Below, one piece after another: positions 9,439 to 18,838 of a DNA stretch of 64,000 nucleotides. Position 1 is the stretch's first letter. Each line of letters opens with the position of its first letter. The stretch spans positions 3,534,001-3,598,000 of the forward strand of contig NZ_CP045720.1 of the NCBI RefSeq assembly GCF_009646115.1. The letters are read 5' to 3'. A program made the position numbers and the translations under genes. The stretch is from Pantoea eucalypti (GTDB lineage Bacteria > Pseudomonadota > Gammaproteobacteria > Enterobacterales > Enterobacteriaceae). The notes under the pieces are model-generated. The model was not told the origin of the DNA and made no database searches. It saw nothing but the letters and a program-made list of their open reading frames with translations.

Positions 9439-10830
9439 ATGCTGGCATTCCTCAAACAGGTGCGCAGACCAACGCTGGATCTGCCAATCGAACTGCGGCG
9501 AAAGATGTGGTTCAAGCCGTTTATGCAATCCTATCTGGTGGTCTTTATCGGCTACCTGACCATGTATCTAATCCGCAAAAACTTCAATATCGCGCAGAAC
9601 GATATGATCACCACCTACGGACTGAGCATGACGCAGCTGGGGATGATCGGTCTGGGTTTCTCCATCACCTATGGCGTCGGGAAAACCCTGGTTTCTTATT
9701 ATGCTGACGGCAAAAACACCAAGCAGTTCCTGCCGTTTATGCTGATTCTTTCGGCCATCTGTATGCTGGGTTTCAGCGCCAGCATGGGCACAGGTTCCGT
9801 CAGCCTGTTCCTGATGATCGCCTTTTATGCTTTAAGCGGATTCTTCCAGAGTACCGGCGGCTCCTGTAGCTACTCCACCATCACGAAGTGGACGCCGCGC
9901 CGCAAGCGTGGCACCTATCTGGGGATGTGGAATATCTCCCACAACCTCGGCGGTGCCGGTGCGGCAGGCGTGGCGCTGTTTGGTGCCAATGTGCTGTTCA
10001 ACGGCCATGTGATTGGGATGTTTATCTTCCCGTCTATTATCGCGCTGATTGTTGGTTTTATCGGCCTGCGCTACGGCAGCGATTCCCCGGAGTCTTATGG
10101 CCTGGGCAAGGCCGAAGAGCTGTTTGACGAAGAGCTAAGCGATGAGGATAAAGAAGCTGAAGATGAGTCGATGACCAAATGGCAGATCTTTGTCGAGTAC
10201 GTACTGAAGAACAAGGTGATCTGGCTGCTCTGCTTCGCAAACATCTTCCTCTATGTGGTGCGCATCGGGATCGATCAGTGGTCAACGGTTTACGCCTTCC
10301 AGGAGCTGAAGCTCTCTAAAGAGGTGGCGATTCAGGGCTTTACCCTGTTTGAAGTGGGTGCACTGGTGGGTACGCTGATGTGGGGCTGGCTATCCGATCT
10401 GGCCAATGGCCGTCGTGCGCTGGTGGCCTGCGTCGCACTGGCGTTGATTATCGCCACGCTCGGGATCTATCAGCATGCCAGCAACCAGTATGTCTATCTG
10501 GCCTCGCTGTTCGCACTGGGCTTTCTGGTCTTTGGCCCACAGTTGTTAATCGGCGTTGCCGCGGTCGGCTTTGTGCCGAAAAAAGCGATTGGCGCAGCGG
10601 ATGGGATCAAAGGCACTTTCGCTTACCTGATTGGTGACAGCTTTGCTAAGTTAGGTCTTGGGATGATCGCTGACGGCACACCGATATTTGGCCTGACCGG
10701 CTGGGCTGGCACGTTCGCCGCACTGGATATCGCCGCTATCGCCTGTATCTGCCTGATGGCGTTGGTTGCGGTGATGGAAGAACGCAAGATTCGCCGCGAG
10801 AAACGACTACAGCGTTTGAAGATGGTGTAA
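9439..10830 (+). CDS. uhpT: Hexose-6-phosphate:phosphate antiporter UhpT
   Basis: 463 residues, the same length as E. coli UhpT, and nearly identical over long stretches ([55 protein letters not shown]). It is an inner-membrane 12-helix MFS antiporter that exchanges external sugar phosphates for phosphate. It is also the usual entry route for fosfomycin. The ATG at 9439 is preceded by AGGAGA and aligns with the known N-terminus MLAFL; the open frame extends 18 codons upstream without support. It is transcribed separately from uhpABC. Confidence 0.97.
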   Translation: MLAFLKQVRRPTLDLPIELRRKMWFKPFMQSYLVVFIGYLTMYLIRKNFNIAQNDMITTYGLSMTQLGMIGLGFSITYGVGKTLVSYYADGKNTKQFLPFMLILSAICMLGFSASMGTGSVSLFLMIAFYALSGFFQSTGGSCSYSTITKWTPRRKRGTYLGMWNISHNLGGAGAAGVALFGANVLFNGHVIGMFIFPSIIALIVGFIGLRYGSDSPESYGLGKAEELFDEELSDEDKEAEDESMTKWQIFVEYVLKNKVIWLLCFANIFLYVVRIGIDQWSTVYAFQELKLSKEVAIQGFTLFEVGALVGTLMWGWLSDLANGRRALVACVALALIIATLGIYQHASNQYVYLASLFALGFLVFGPQLLIGVAAVGFVPKKAIGAADGIKGTFAYLIGDSFAKLGLGMIADGTPIFGLTGWAGTFAALDIAAIACICLMALVAVMEERKIRREKRLQRLKMV

Positions 10831-10842
10831 AGATAAAACTTG

Positions 10843-10864
10843 GCCCGGCGTAAGCCGGGCTTTC
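10843..10864 (+). terminator. Rho-independent terminator of uhpT
   Basis: Stem GCCCGGC / GCCGGGC with a GTAA tetraloop followed by TTT, 12 nt after the uhpT stop codon. Confidence 0.8.
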
Positions 10865-10996
10865 CCGCCAGGTTCTGCCCTCAGCAATTGATGTAGCCCC
10901 ACCAATCTGATCACTGCCAGTCAGCCCGGAAACCCTCCCATCCCCTTTCACATATTCTTTCACCTCGTCCCCGATTATTTCGAAAATTCCCTGTCA

Positions 10997-11047
10997 GGTG
11001 GTCAGTCTGACCACCAGGTTGTGGCCATGTTTTAATATTTACATGGC
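10997..11047 (+). promoter_or_regulatory. Two inverted repeats upstream of the PTS regulator
   Basis: A perfect 8+8 palindrome GGTGGTCA-GTC-TGACCACC lies at 10997-11015. A second inverted repeat, GCCATG-N12-CATGGC, spans 11024-11047 around an AT-rich core. Both lie within 110 bp of the regulator start at 11106. They are candidate operators for the PRD regulator encoded downstream or for a global regulator; this is inferred from symmetry and position. Confidence 0.45.
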
Positions 11048-11105
11048 TGAGGGCCTTTGTTTAGATGATAACTGACACCTCGAATAAAAAATTAAGCGGA
11101 ACCTG

Positions 11106-12623
11106 ATGATGATGAAGGCGCTGACTGAGCGGCAACTGACGATTATGCGACAGCTTATTTCTCATAACAGTTACGTGAGCCTGCAATTTATTTCTGAAAA
11201 AACAGCCATCACCAGCCGAACCTTACGCCGCGACATCGCTGACATTAATGAAAAACTGGCTGACTTGGGGATCAATATCAGCGGAAAAAGTGGGAGAGGG
11301 ATCACAATTAAATTCTCTGATGCCCAGGCAGAAATAGCTGCGCGCCGGATTTTTTCAACCGAGATAGATGATTTCAGCAGCAACTTCAGAATGCTAAAAA
11401 TAGCATCTGATTTATTAATGCTTTCACCAAAAAGTTCATCCATTAGCGAACTTGCGGATAAATACTTTATCAGCCGTGCGTCGATAGTGAATGATTTAAA
11501 AACACTGGAAGTCTGGTTGCATCAGTTTAATTTAACGTTATTGAAAAGTCGCGTCGGCACCAGTATTAAAGGCAGTGACCAGAATATTCGCATGGCGATG
11601 AAAGCGCTGGTATTAAAATCGATTTATAACCGTCAGGACATGATGGAAAGCCGCCTGGATGAAAGCACGCTGCAGGAGCTTTCAGAGAAATTTGGTCAGC
11701 AGGCTGTCCATTTTACCCTGCAACTCATCAATTTTATTGAACAGCAACTGCACTATACGATTAGCGATCCTTACTACATTAATTTGTTTACTCATATTCT
11801 GGTGCTGATTCACCGCAGTCACTCGCCGATGCCCAGGACCGACGCGCGCGCCGTGACCATGAGCCGGGTCAGCGATCATCACGCCTGGCAGGTTTCGCTG
11901 GCGGTGGTAGAGCGTATCGAGACCGCCTGTAACACGGTGCTGGTGGCTGAGGAGTCTCACTCTATCTATCAATATCTTGTTTCTTCCGGTAAAGCGGGCG
12001 GTGAGGTACCACTGCAGGATGAGTCACTGATTTCGGAACGTGAAACCCGCTTTGCGCAGGAGTTGATTAGCCGGGTGGCGCAGCGCATCAACATTGAAAT
12101 CACGACCGACCAGAACCTGCAGGCGTCCTTGTCCTCGCATATCAAGCCGATGCTGAACCGTCTGAGATATCACATCCGGATTAAAAATCCGCTGCTGCAT
12201 GATATCCAGACCGAACTGGGAACGGTGTTTACCGCCGTCAAAGCGGTGATCAACCAGCTGACGCAGGAGTACAGCCTGGATGAAATCAGTGACGATGAGG
12301 TGGCGTACCTGACGGTGCATATTCAGGCGGCCATTGAAAACAGCATCAAAGTTAAGCGGGTACTGCTGGTCTGCTCCAGCGGTCTGGGCACGTCGCAGCT
12401 GCTTTACGGGAGGATTATCCGCGCCTTTCCCGACTGGAAGATCATCGACATCGTACCTGGAAAAAATATCGCGGACTCCCTGAAACGCCATGAGTGTGAT
12501 GTGGTGATCTCCACCATCCGGCTGGAGCCGCTGGAAAAACCGGTGGTTTATGTTTCAGCCCTGTTTTCGGCGAAAGATATCGCAAGAGTCACAGAGTGTC
12601 TGGTATCGAATTCAATTAATTAA
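11106..12623 (+). CDS. PRD-domain PTS operon activator (BglG/MtlR/LicR family)
   Basis: 505 residues. The N-terminus contains two helix-turn-helix units (ALTERQLTIMRQLISHNSYVSLQFISEKTAITSRTLRRDI, split here by family convention, and a Mga-like region SISELADKYFISRASIVNDL). The middle holds two PTS regulation domains with His residues near HILVLIHRSHSP and in YLTVHIQAAIE. The C-terminal 85 residues form an EIIB-like domain with the cysteine in VLLVCSSGLGTSQLLYG. DNA-binding activators of this design are controlled by PTS phosphorylation. No EIIA domain is fused. It is encoded first in an operon with EIIA, EIIBC and an aldolase and so probably activates that operon. Three ATGs in a row (11106, 11109, 11112) are possible starts. 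Confidence 0.85.
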   Translation: MMMKALTERQLTIMRQLISHNSYVSLQFISEKTAITSRTLRRDIADINEKLADLGINISGKSGRGITIKFSDAQAEIAARRIFSTEIDDFSSNFRMLKIASDLLMLSPKSSSISELADKYFISRASIVNDLKTLEVWLHQFNLTLLKSRVGTSIKGSDQNIRMAMKALVLKSIYNRQDMMESRLDESTLQELSEKFGQQAVHFTLQLINFIEQQLHYTISDPYYINLFTHILVLIHRSHSPMPRTDARAVTMSRVSDHHAWQVSLAVVERIETACNTVLVAEESHSIYQYLVSSGKAGGEVPLQDESLISERETRFAQELISRVAQRINIEITTDQNLQASLSSHIKPMLNRLRYHIRIKNPLLHDIQTELGTVFTAVKAVINQLTQEYSLDEISDDEVAYLTVHIQAAIENSIKVKRVLLVCSSGLGTSQLLYGRIIRAFPDWKIIDIVPGKNIADSLKRHECDVVISTIRLEPLEKPVVYVSALFSAKDIARVTECLVSNSIN

Positions 12624-12638
12624 TAATGGAGAAGTAAC

Positions 12639-13112
12639 ATGACAACAGCCGTGGCGATTAATGAAGTGCTGAAAGAAGAGTGCATTATTCTCGATGTCGA
12701 TTGCCAGACGAAAGAGCAGATTATTTCTCAGTTGACTGACCTGCTCTGCCAGACCGGCGCGGTCACTGATAAAGCAGCATTCCTAAAGGATGTTTATCTG
12801 CGTGAAGAATTGGGCTCTACCGGATTTGAAAATCATATTGCGATTCCGCACGGTAAATCTGCTGCCGTAGCCAAAACCCGGATTGCCGTGGGCCGTTTAC
12901 GCCGCGATATTCCATGGGAAACCATTGACGGCACCAGTGTTCGTTTAGTGATTCTTTTCGCGGTAAAAGAGTCTGATAAAGATGTCGGCCATATCAAAAT
13001 GCTCGCCAGAATATCCATTGCGCTGGGCGATGAAGATGTCGTTGAACAGTTACTGACTGTCCCGCATCGTAAAGAGATGTTTCATTTGCTGTTATCCCGC
13101 TCGGGAGCCTGA
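12639..13112 (+). CDS. PTS fructose-family EIIA component
   Basis: 157 residues of the fructose/mannitol EIIA family. The phospho-accepting His is in HIAIPHGKS (about residue 70), and the family core VRLVILFAVKESDKDVGHIKMLARIS is clear. It is a cytoplasmic phosphoryl carrier between HPr and EIIB. GGAGAAG precedes the ATG. It starts 16 nt after the regulator and is followed by the EIIBC gene after a 108-nt gap. Confidence 0.92.
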   Translation: MTTAVAINEVLKEECIILDVDCQTKEQIISQLTDLLCQTGAVTDKAAFLKDVYLREELGSTGFENHIAIPHGKSAAVAKTRIAVGRLRRDIPWETIDGTSVRLVILFAVKESDKDVGHIKMLARISIALGDEDVVEQLLTVPHRKEMFHLLLSRSGA

Positions 13113-13220
13113 ATAAACCGGAGAGTGTAATGAGATAAAAAGCTTAAGGAGGTATTCCAGGTTGTAGCCATTCCTTCAGACCGAAAAACATAAATATAAA
13201 ATTTTCACTGGAGAACGTTT
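13113..13220 (+). other. Gap between EIIA and EIIBC with unused ribosome-binding-like sequences
   Basis: This 108-nt spacer has GGAGAG followed by ATG AGA TAA (a two-codon frame near 13130) and a perfect AAGGAGGT at 13146-13153 followed by TTG TAG (start-stop). No terminator-type hairpin is obvious. It may be a remnant of a lost small gene or a translational control site; neither is shown. Confidence 0.3.
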
Positions 13221-14645
13221 ATGAACATTATTGCCATTACCGCCTGTCCTACAGGTGTCGCCCACACCTACCTGGCCGAAAGTAATTTGAAAAAAGCGGC
13301 TAAAAAACTGGGCCTGAATGTATTAGTTGAAACCCAGGGCGCGATTGAAAGTGAATATATTTTCAGCGACGACGATATTCATCGGGCCGACGTGGTGTTA
13401 ATTGCCGCGGATAAGAAAGTAGAGATGGCGCGCTTCCAGCACAAAAACGTGATTGAGGTGCCCGTCACCCGAGCCGCAAAAGATGCCGAAGGCCTGTTAA
13501 ACGCCATCGTGAACGGTGAGCTGGCTCCCCGCCTGGTGGATTCAGCATCGCAGACGAATGCGTCTGAACCGGCTAACAGTGCCCGTGAAACGTCAGGTTC
13601 CCGCTCCTGGATGTCTGAGATTTATGTGCATCTGATCACCGGTGTAAACCTGATGATTCCGTTTGTCGTGGCGGGCGGCATTCTGATCGCCCTGAGCTTT
13701 TCATTCGGGATTACCGCGGCCACACCAGGGGACGCGAATTTCAGCCCGATAGCGAAGATGCTCTCTGATATCGGCGGCGGTTCGGCCTTTGCCCTGATGC
13801 TGCCGATTCTGGCACTGGGGATCAGCCAGTCGATCAGCGGCAAAGCGGGCATCGTGGCGGGTGCCGTGGGCGGGATGATGGCGATCCACACCGGCTCCGG
13901 ATTCCTGGGCGCACTGATTGCGGGATTCCTGGCCGGATACATCACGCTGTTGATCAATAACCATATTCACCTGCCTAAAGCCGTCGCCGGCCTGAAACCG
14001 ATTTTGATTGTGCCGCTGCTGAGTGTGCTGCTGACCGGTGCACTGATGGCGCTGTTGATTGGTGAGCCGATTAAAATGCTGCTCGGCTGGCTGACCGCCT
14101 TCCTGAGTTCTCTGGGTAACGCTAACGCCGCCCTCCTCGGTCTGCTGTTCGGCATGATGGTGGCCTTCGATATGGGCGGCCCGCTGAACAAAACCGTCTG
14201 TATGTTTGCGATTGGCCTGATGTCGAGCGGCATCTATGGACCGATTGCCGCCTGTATGGCGGCGGGCATGGTGCCGCCGCTGGGCATCGCGCTGGCAACC
14301 ACCCTCTTCCGCCGCAAATTCACAGAGCAGGAGCGTGAAACCGGCAAAGTCACTTACATCCTCGGCCTGTCGTTTATTACCGAAGGCGCGATCCCCTATG
14401 CGGTCGCCGATCCGTTGCACGTCATCCCGGCCATTGTGGCGGGTTCCGGCCTCGCAGGCGCCCTGTCGATGATGCTGGGTTGCGCTTCCCGCGCCCCGCA
14501 CGGCGGCATTTTCGTCATCTTCATTCCTAACGTGATCAGCCATGTCATGGCTTATCTGTTTGCGATCGCTGCAGGCAGTCTGCTGACAGCGCTGATCCTG
14601 CTGTTTCTGAAAAAAGATATCTCCGTTCCTGAACAACAAGGATAA
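13221..14645 (+). CDS. PTS fructose-family EIIBC component
   Basis: 474 residues. Residues 1-100 are the EIIB domain with the phospho-cysteine in AITACPTGVAHTYLA. A polar linker (about 105-133) follows, then the EIIC membrane domain with about eight to ten helices and family motifs (GVNLMIPFVVAGGILIALSF, FDMGGPLNKTV, FITEGAIPYAVADPL). EIIA is separate, as in the E. coli frv and frw types. The sugar is unknown. The adjacent class II aldolase suggests that the imported phosphosugar is cleaved after modification. TGGAGAA precedes the ATG. Confidence 0.93.
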   Translation: MNIIAITACPTGVAHTYLAESNLKKAAKKLGLNVLVETQGAIESEYIFSDDDIHRADVVLIAADKKVEMARFQHKNVIEVPVTRAAKDAEGLLNAIVNGELAPRLVDSASQTNASEPANSARETSGSRSWMSEIYVHLITGVNLMIPFVVAGGILIALSFSFGITAATPGDANFSPIAKMLSDIGGGSAFALMLPILALGISQSISGKAGIVAGAVGGMMAIHTGSGFLGALIAGFLAGYITLLINNHIHLPKAVAGLKPILIVPLLSVLLTGALMALLIGEPIKMLLGWLTAFLSSLGNANAALLGLLFGMMVAFDMGGPLNKTVCMFAIGLMSSGIYGPIAACMAAGMVPPLGIALATTLFRRKFTEQERETGKVTYILGLSFITEGAIPYAVADPLHVIPAIVAGSGLAGALSMMLGCASRAPHGGIFVIFIPNVISHVMAYLFAIAAGSLLTALILLFLKKDISVPEQQG

Positions 14646-14650
14646 AACCT

Positions 14651-15511
14651 ATGCTTTACAACATGAAAGACTTGCTCAGCGTTGCACAACAGCATCAGTT
14701 TGGTGTCGGTGCATTCAACATCGCCAGCGCGGAATTTGGACGGGTGGCGGTTGAGACTGCCGAGAGACTCGATTCACCGCTGATTCTGGAGATCCATCCT
14801 GAGGAAATGGCCTTCACCGGCCCGGAGTTTATCGGTTATCTGCGGACGCTGGCGATTCAGGCGCGGGTGCCGGTGGTGATCCATCTGGACCATGGCCGCT
14901 CGCTGGAAGAGGTGATGAAAGCGATCTACGCCGGTTTTACCTCTGTAATGATTGACGCCTCGTCTCACCCTTTTGAGCAGAACATTGCGCTGACGAAGAA
15001 GATTGTCGAGATAGCGCACACGATTAATGTCTCCGTGGAAGCGGAGCTGGGCACCATCGGTGTGGCGGAAGGCAGCGGTGAAGGCGGCAGTAACGAGATT
15101 CTCTATACCGATCCGCAGCAGGCCGAGACCTTTGTGCGCGAGACCGGCACCGATACGCTGGCCGTCGCCATCGGCACCTCGCATGGCCTCTATCCCAAAG
15201 GGAAGCAGCCGAAGCTGGATATCGAGCGCCTGCAGCAGATCCGTAAGGTGGTGGATATCCCGCTGGTGCTGCATGGCGGGTCAGGCAACAAAGACAGCGA
15301 GGTCGCGGAATCCATTCTTTATGGCGTCGGTAAAATCAATATCTCCAGCGATATGAAGAAGGCCTTCTTCGTGGCGCTGGAACAGGAACTGAAACAGGGC
15401 GGACACGAGCCTAATTCACTCTTCGTTAAACCGATGCAGGCGGCAGGTGAAGTGGTCGCAGCGAAGATGGCGCTGTTTAGTTCGGTGGGGAAAGCGGCGC
15501 TGTATCGGTAA
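14651..15511 (+). CDS. Class II ketose-bisphosphate aldolase (GatY/KbaY/Fba type)
   Basis: 286 residues, similar in length to GatY and KbaY. Zinc and catalytic residues are visible: VIHLDHGRSLEEV (Asp base and zinc His), EAELGTIG, AIGTSHGLYPKGK (zinc His) and LVLHGGSGNKDSE (zinc His with the phosphate loop). It cleaves a ketose 1,6-bisphosphate to glyceraldehyde 3-phosphate and a triose or aldose phosphate. It starts 5 nt after the EIIBC stop behind AAGGAT, so it belongs to the PTS operon. There is no kinase gene in the operon, so any second phosphorylation must come from elsewhere. Confidence 0.92.
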   Translation: MLYNMKDLLSVAQQHQFGVGAFNIASAEFGRVAVETAERLDSPLILEIHPEEMAFTGPEFIGYLRTLAIQARVPVVIHLDHGRSLEEVMKAIYAGFTSVMIDASSHPFEQNIALTKKIVEIAHTINVSVEAELGTIGVAEGSGEGGSNEILYTDPQQAETFVRETGTDTLAVAIGTSHGLYPKGKQPKLDIERLQQIRKVVDIPLVLHGGSGNKDSEVAESILYGVGKINISSDMKKAFFVALEQELKQGGHEPNSLFVKPMQAAGEVVAAKMALFSSVGKAALYR

Positions 15512-15550
15512 GCCAGTCGCCAATGACTAGTGGAACACGGCTGCGATTCA

Positions 15551-15580
15551 AAGAGACACTGAGGATTCGGTGTCTCTTTT
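15551..15580 (+). terminator. Terminator of the PTS operon
   Basis: Stem AAGAGACAC / GTGTCTCTT with a 10-nt loop, closed by a TTTT run, 40 nt after the aldolase stop. Confidence 0.8.
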
Positions 15581-15633
15581 GCTGCTATCACAACACTCAG
15601 CGCTCTGTGCGGCTGACTAAAATTCAGGGGCGT

Positions 15634-16218
15634 TTAGCGAGACGACCTGTTCAGCCACGGACGGTAATAAATGTGTTCAGCCTGGAAATCGACCGCGCCT
15701 TTATTACCGGTGAGACGCTGAGCCAGCGTTAATGCAAAATCGAAGGCGACACCCAGCCCCCGGCCACTGAGCAGATTGCCATCCTCCACCACATCCTCCA
15801 TTACATACTCGCCATCTTTGACGTCCAGCCCCAGCTCGCCTGAACAGGTATAGCGACGGCCTTTCAGAAGGTTATTGCCACCCAGCACCCGGGCGGCGGC
15901 AGAGCAGATAGGGGCAATCAACATGCCGGCGTCATCATGTCGCTGAATTAAAGCAGTAACAGCAGAGCTGGCGGCCAGATTCTTAGAACCCTCAGGCCCG
16001 CCTGGCATGATCAGCGCATCGAATAAATGTGCGTCCGCTAATTCTTCAATCAGCGTATCTGCTTTAATGACGGCACCGTGGTAGCTGACGATCTCGCGCT
16101 GAGGCTGACAGGCAACGGTGGTGACTTTGATGCCAAGCCGGCTGAGGATATCGAGAGTAATAAACGCTTCTGCTTCTTCAAATCCTGTGGCCAGGAGTAA
16201 TGCTGCATTTTTGGACAT
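15634..16218 (-). CDS. DJ-1/PfpI family protein (YajL-like)
   Basis: 194 residues of the DJ-1/YajL branch. The conserved acidic residue is in ATGFEEAEAF (about residue 15), the nucleophile cysteine in IAPICSAAARVL and the strand-turn DALIMPGGPEGSKNL is typical. Relatives are glyoxalase/deglycase-like or oxidative-stress chaperones, and the true activity of this clade is debated. I chose the ATG at 16218 because GGAGGC lies 6 nt upstream; the longer frame to 16251 adds 11 residues. It is a single gene convergent with the PTS operon. Confidence 0.85.
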   Translation of the reverse strand: MSKNAALLLATGFEEAEAFITLDILSRLGIKVTTVACQPQREIVSYHGAVIKADTLIEELADAHLFDALIMPGGPEGSKNLAASSAVTALIQRHDDAGMLIAPICSAAARVLGGNNLLKGRRYTCSGELGLDVKDGEYVMEDVVEDGNLLSGRGLGVAFDFALTLAQRLTGNKGAVDFQAEHIYYRPWLNRSSR

Positions 16219-16508
16219 ATTGCCTCCGATGATTTTCAATAAATGAAACACTGTTTCATTTTAGTGGCATTCTACCAGAAGTTTTCCGCTGTCGATGACT
16301 CTGTTTAAAAAAGGGAGGGTTTACAGCGTGTGCATGACAGGATGCCACTGGCAGCGCGCGGGGCCGCTGGTCTTTATTCATGCGTGAGCCATGAGCTGGT
16401 TTTTCTGCGCGGGTGATCTCGTCCTCTTCAGCCGGGTTCATGCTATCAGAGGGCTTAATTACAGCAGTGCGGTTGGGTTGGTTGAAGGTTCAGGGTGATG
16501 AAGATTGG

Positions 16509-17327
16509 TTACTCCCTGACTGAAACGTCAGCCGGCGGCGCTGAAAGAATAGCGCAGCGTTTATCCAGTAGCGACTCAACGGACGCCCGATTGCCCTTAT
16601 CCCAGCCGCGCCGGGTGGTTAGCAGGATAAATCCTTTTTCTCCCGAGAACGTCGTCGGGATAAGCGCCACGCCAGACTCCGCCAGCTGTGGCGGCGACAG
16701 ATGAAAATGGCGTGCCACGGAGGAGACAGGATAGATCCCCATCGCCGTGGGCTGCATAACGCGTCGGGCATAGTAGGTGTGATTCAGCAAACGGTCGGGC
16801 AAGGGTCGCCAGTCATCACCAATATAGGGCCTCTCGGCCTGAAGCTGGCGATAGACATCCTCCCGCAGGCAGGTCAGATGAATATGCAGTTGATTCTGGC
16901 TGCGGCCATAAGCGGAGTTCAGCGCCATACCGAGCCGCTCCTCAGGCACTTCAGCACCATAGGCCGCCATCAGACGATAACGCATTAACCAGGCGTAACC
17001 GAAATAATCGGGACGTCCGGGGCGCGTCAGCGCAATACTCTCAATGCCGGACATCGCCACTGTGGGCACCAGAATAAAGTGCAGCTTGTGGCGGGGATTC
17101 TGGATGATGCTGTAGCCCTGTGTGGCGTCCTGCGGAAGATAGACTTGCTGGCAGGGAGCCGGATCGCGACGGTAGTGATAGTTATTCATGCAGAGATTAT
17201 GCGTGACCGTCCATAGCGCGTCAGAGCGGGCGCATCCTGTCAGCAGCAGCGCGATGACCAGCGGCAGAGACCGGCATCGCCATAACCATTTCCCGTTTAG
17301 TGGATTCCGTCCGCTCAGGAGACTCAA
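16509..17327 (-). CDS. cdh: CDP-diacylglycerol pyrophosphatase
   Basis: 272 residues. It aligns with E. coli Cdh along its length (LHFILVPTVAMSGIES, GMALNSAYGRSQNQLHIHLTC, LNHTYYARRV). The HIT-like HxHxT motif HIHLT near residue 147 is the catalytic histidine region. The enzyme hydrolyses CDP-diacylglycerol to phosphatidate and CMP at the inner membrane. The N-terminus ends a hydrophobic run with LLTGC, so it may be a lipoprotein, whereas E. coli Cdh has a transmembrane anchor. The only plausible start is a TTG at 17327 with a distant GAGG; no ATG precedes the lipobox. Confidence 0.86.
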   Translation of the reverse strand: MSLLSGRNPLNGKWLWRCRSLPLVIALLLTGCARSDALWTVTHNLCMNNYHYRRDPAPCQQVYLPQDATQGYSIIQNPRHKLHFILVPTVAMSGIESIALTRPGRPDYFGYAWLMRYRLMAAYGAEVPEERLGMALNSAYGRSQNQLHIHLTCLREDVYRQLQAERPYIGDDWRPLPDRLLNHTYYARRVMQPTAMGIYPVSSVARHFHLSPPQLAESGVALIPTTFSGEKGFILLTTRRGWDKGNRASVESLLDKRCAILSAPPADVSVRE

Positions 17328-17387
17328 TGCAGGTATAACCTCATCAGCAAGGGTTTGTATTAGGGAAGTGTTTAGCTGAATGGCAAA

Positions 17388-17696
17388 TCAGCATTCAGAA
17401 AGAGATGCACTCACCTTTTGCTTCAAAAGCTTCAGGAATTCTGCAGGCGTCGTTTCCCATAAATCTGTAGAAAATTCCGCGCCATAGCAGCTTTCGAAAT
17501 CCTGCTCCAGATTGTCAGTCTCCCTCATAAATTGTTCAATATCACCTATCAAGCCATGCCGGGAGGCGGGAGTAGAATCTGCAATCCATGCGTTGATTTG
17601 AGCATCTACACTTTCACCACTACCGAACAGGTCATAATCCTGTCCAAAATAGATGGCGATAAGGCTATCCAGTCCGGCTATGTTAATGTTTTTCAA
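17388..17696 (-). CDS. Small acidic protein resembling CdiI-type immunity proteins
   Basis: 102 residues, acidic and without signal sequence. The pattern LDSLIAIYFGQDYDLFGSGESVDAQI with a following helical DIEQFMRETDNLEQDF resembles the CdiI_2-like family of contact-dependent growth inhibition immunity proteins (family recollection, not a search). No toxin gene lies next to it. It is downstream of two genes on the same strand that look like secretion-system accessory proteins, so it is probably an orphan immunity gene in the same transcript. Confidence 0.55.
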   Translation of the reverse strand: MKNINIAGLDSLIAIYFGQDYDLFGSGESVDAQINAWIADSTPASRHGLIGDIEQFMRETDNLEQDFESCYGAEFSTDLWETTPAEFLKLLKQKVSASLSEC

Positions 17697-17714
17697 AGTC
17701 GTAACCTCGGCGAC

Positions 17715-18140
17715 TCAATTATTCAGAACCTTGGTCAGCTCAACCTCACGGGTTATGGGATTAAAGTATAGATAGAACTGATCCCCATCCAACTGATCAG
17801 GCCTTGCCCATATTTCCTTCTCACCCAGACTGCGCTTTTGCTTCGCGTATCCCAGCTTTTCGAGATAAGCGCGCAGCGATGCAGTATCTGCAGCTCCTTT
17901 AAATACGATGCTATTTGTAGGAGAATAACCGTCACCAGGGTGCGACTCGAAATAGAACTCGTCCGTTATACGTGGTGCTTTTTCGATATCTGAGTCTGTC
18001 AGTGTATGGTATTTAAAAAAATCGTGTTGTGTGTAAACAGTCGCCTCATTTGAGCACGCGGCAACAAACCAGACAAACAGACCGCCACAAATAAGCACGG
18101 TAGCAACCATAAGCGCGGACCACTTAAACAGGTTTTTCAT
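17715..18140 (-). CDS. Hypothetical lipoprotein of an effector/immunity-type cluster
   Basis: 141 residues of unrecognised family. The N-terminus has a hydrophobic stretch ending in FVAAC (about residue 29), a plausible lipobox. The mature part is soluble and charged, with FKGAADTASLRAYLEKLGY near the middle. Its ATG overlaps the stop of the upstream gene by 4 nt, so the two are co-translated and likely act together. A periplasmic immunity or accessory role is an inference from this arrangement. Confidence 0.55.
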   Translation of the reverse strand: MKNLFKWSALMVATVLICGGLFVWFVAACSNEATVYTQHDFFKYHTLTDSDIEKAPRITDEFYFESHPGDGYSPTNSIVFKGAADTASLRAYLEKLGYAKQKRSLGEKEIWARPDQLDGDQFYLYFNPITREVELTKVLNN

Positions 18141-18838
18141 TGCTTCGTCCCCATGAATGAGAGTGATGTCCCATCATTGGTAACGACCTTAACAATTCCA
18201 GATGTGAAATCGTTCCACGGCCTGAGCCAGGTCATAAAATGCGGAAGATATACTTTATACGGCTGATGTCGCAGGCATTTATCATCCGGGTCGGGAAAAA
18301 GAATCGGACGGAATCCATGATTTTTATGGGAACCGATAGCCCCATAGTAGTCCCAGCGCCGAACAGCTGAATCATAGCTGACTGGCTTGAGACGATAGCC
18401 ATATCGGCCCGGTATGATAGCCCGATAAAAACCAAACAGATCGGAAACCAAATCCTCACCACTGAAACCGCTGTCTGTATACCATGAGAATGAACGCAGA
18501 CTTTGCAGGCTTTCGAATCTGGATGCGGTGTTCATCATCATCGCCAGCATGATTCTGTTAATCTCATCGGTGTCCCGGCCTCGCTTGATTTCCCAGTGAG
18601 AAAACTTCCCGACGCCAAACCGCGATTTGAACTTAAAAACGCCCATATCCTGCCGGTACATGACTGGATAAGATGGCTTGCTGCTACGCTCACCTTCAGC
18701 GAACTGACGCCTCAACGCAGCCACGTCATTGCCACGGGCATGGCCCATATCAATCCAGCCCAACACCTCGGTGTAAACTATGCCTCTGTCGAGTACGTCA
18801 AAGGATGCCCCATCCTTAATTTCTCTTCGGGTGCTCAT
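18137..18838 (-). CDS. Hypothetical protein with DUF4056-like motifs
   Basis: 233 residues. The motifs VLGWIDMGHARGND (residues 25-38) and SGFSGEDLVSDLFGFYRAI (about 123-141) resemble the GFIDIxHxR and SFSxEDLxSN blocks I associate with DUF4056. I hold this only as a weak match, because the function of that family is unknown. There is no signal peptide. It is the first gene of a three-gene minus-strand cluster (this gene, a lipoprotein and a CdiI-like protein). Composition is lower in GC than that of the core genes, which fits acquired DNA. Confidence 0.55.
   Translation of the reverse strand: MSTRREIKDGASFDVLDRGIVYTEVLGWIDMGHARGNDVAALRRQFAEGERSSKPSYPVMYRQDMGVFKFKSRFGVGKFSHWEIKRGRDTDEINRIMLAMMMNTASRFESLQSLRSFSWYTDSGFSGEDLVSDLFGFYRAIIPGRYGYRLKPVSYDSAVRRWDYYGAIGSHKNHGFRPILFPDPDDKCLRHQPYKVYLPHFMTWLRPWNDFTSGIVKVVTNDGTSLSFMGTKQ

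Noticed and set aside
13701..14639. 312-codon minus-strand frame opposite the PTS EIIBC gene
   Set aside because: It is a shadow of a well-supported membrane component. The translation is rich in Gln, His and Arg without domain features.
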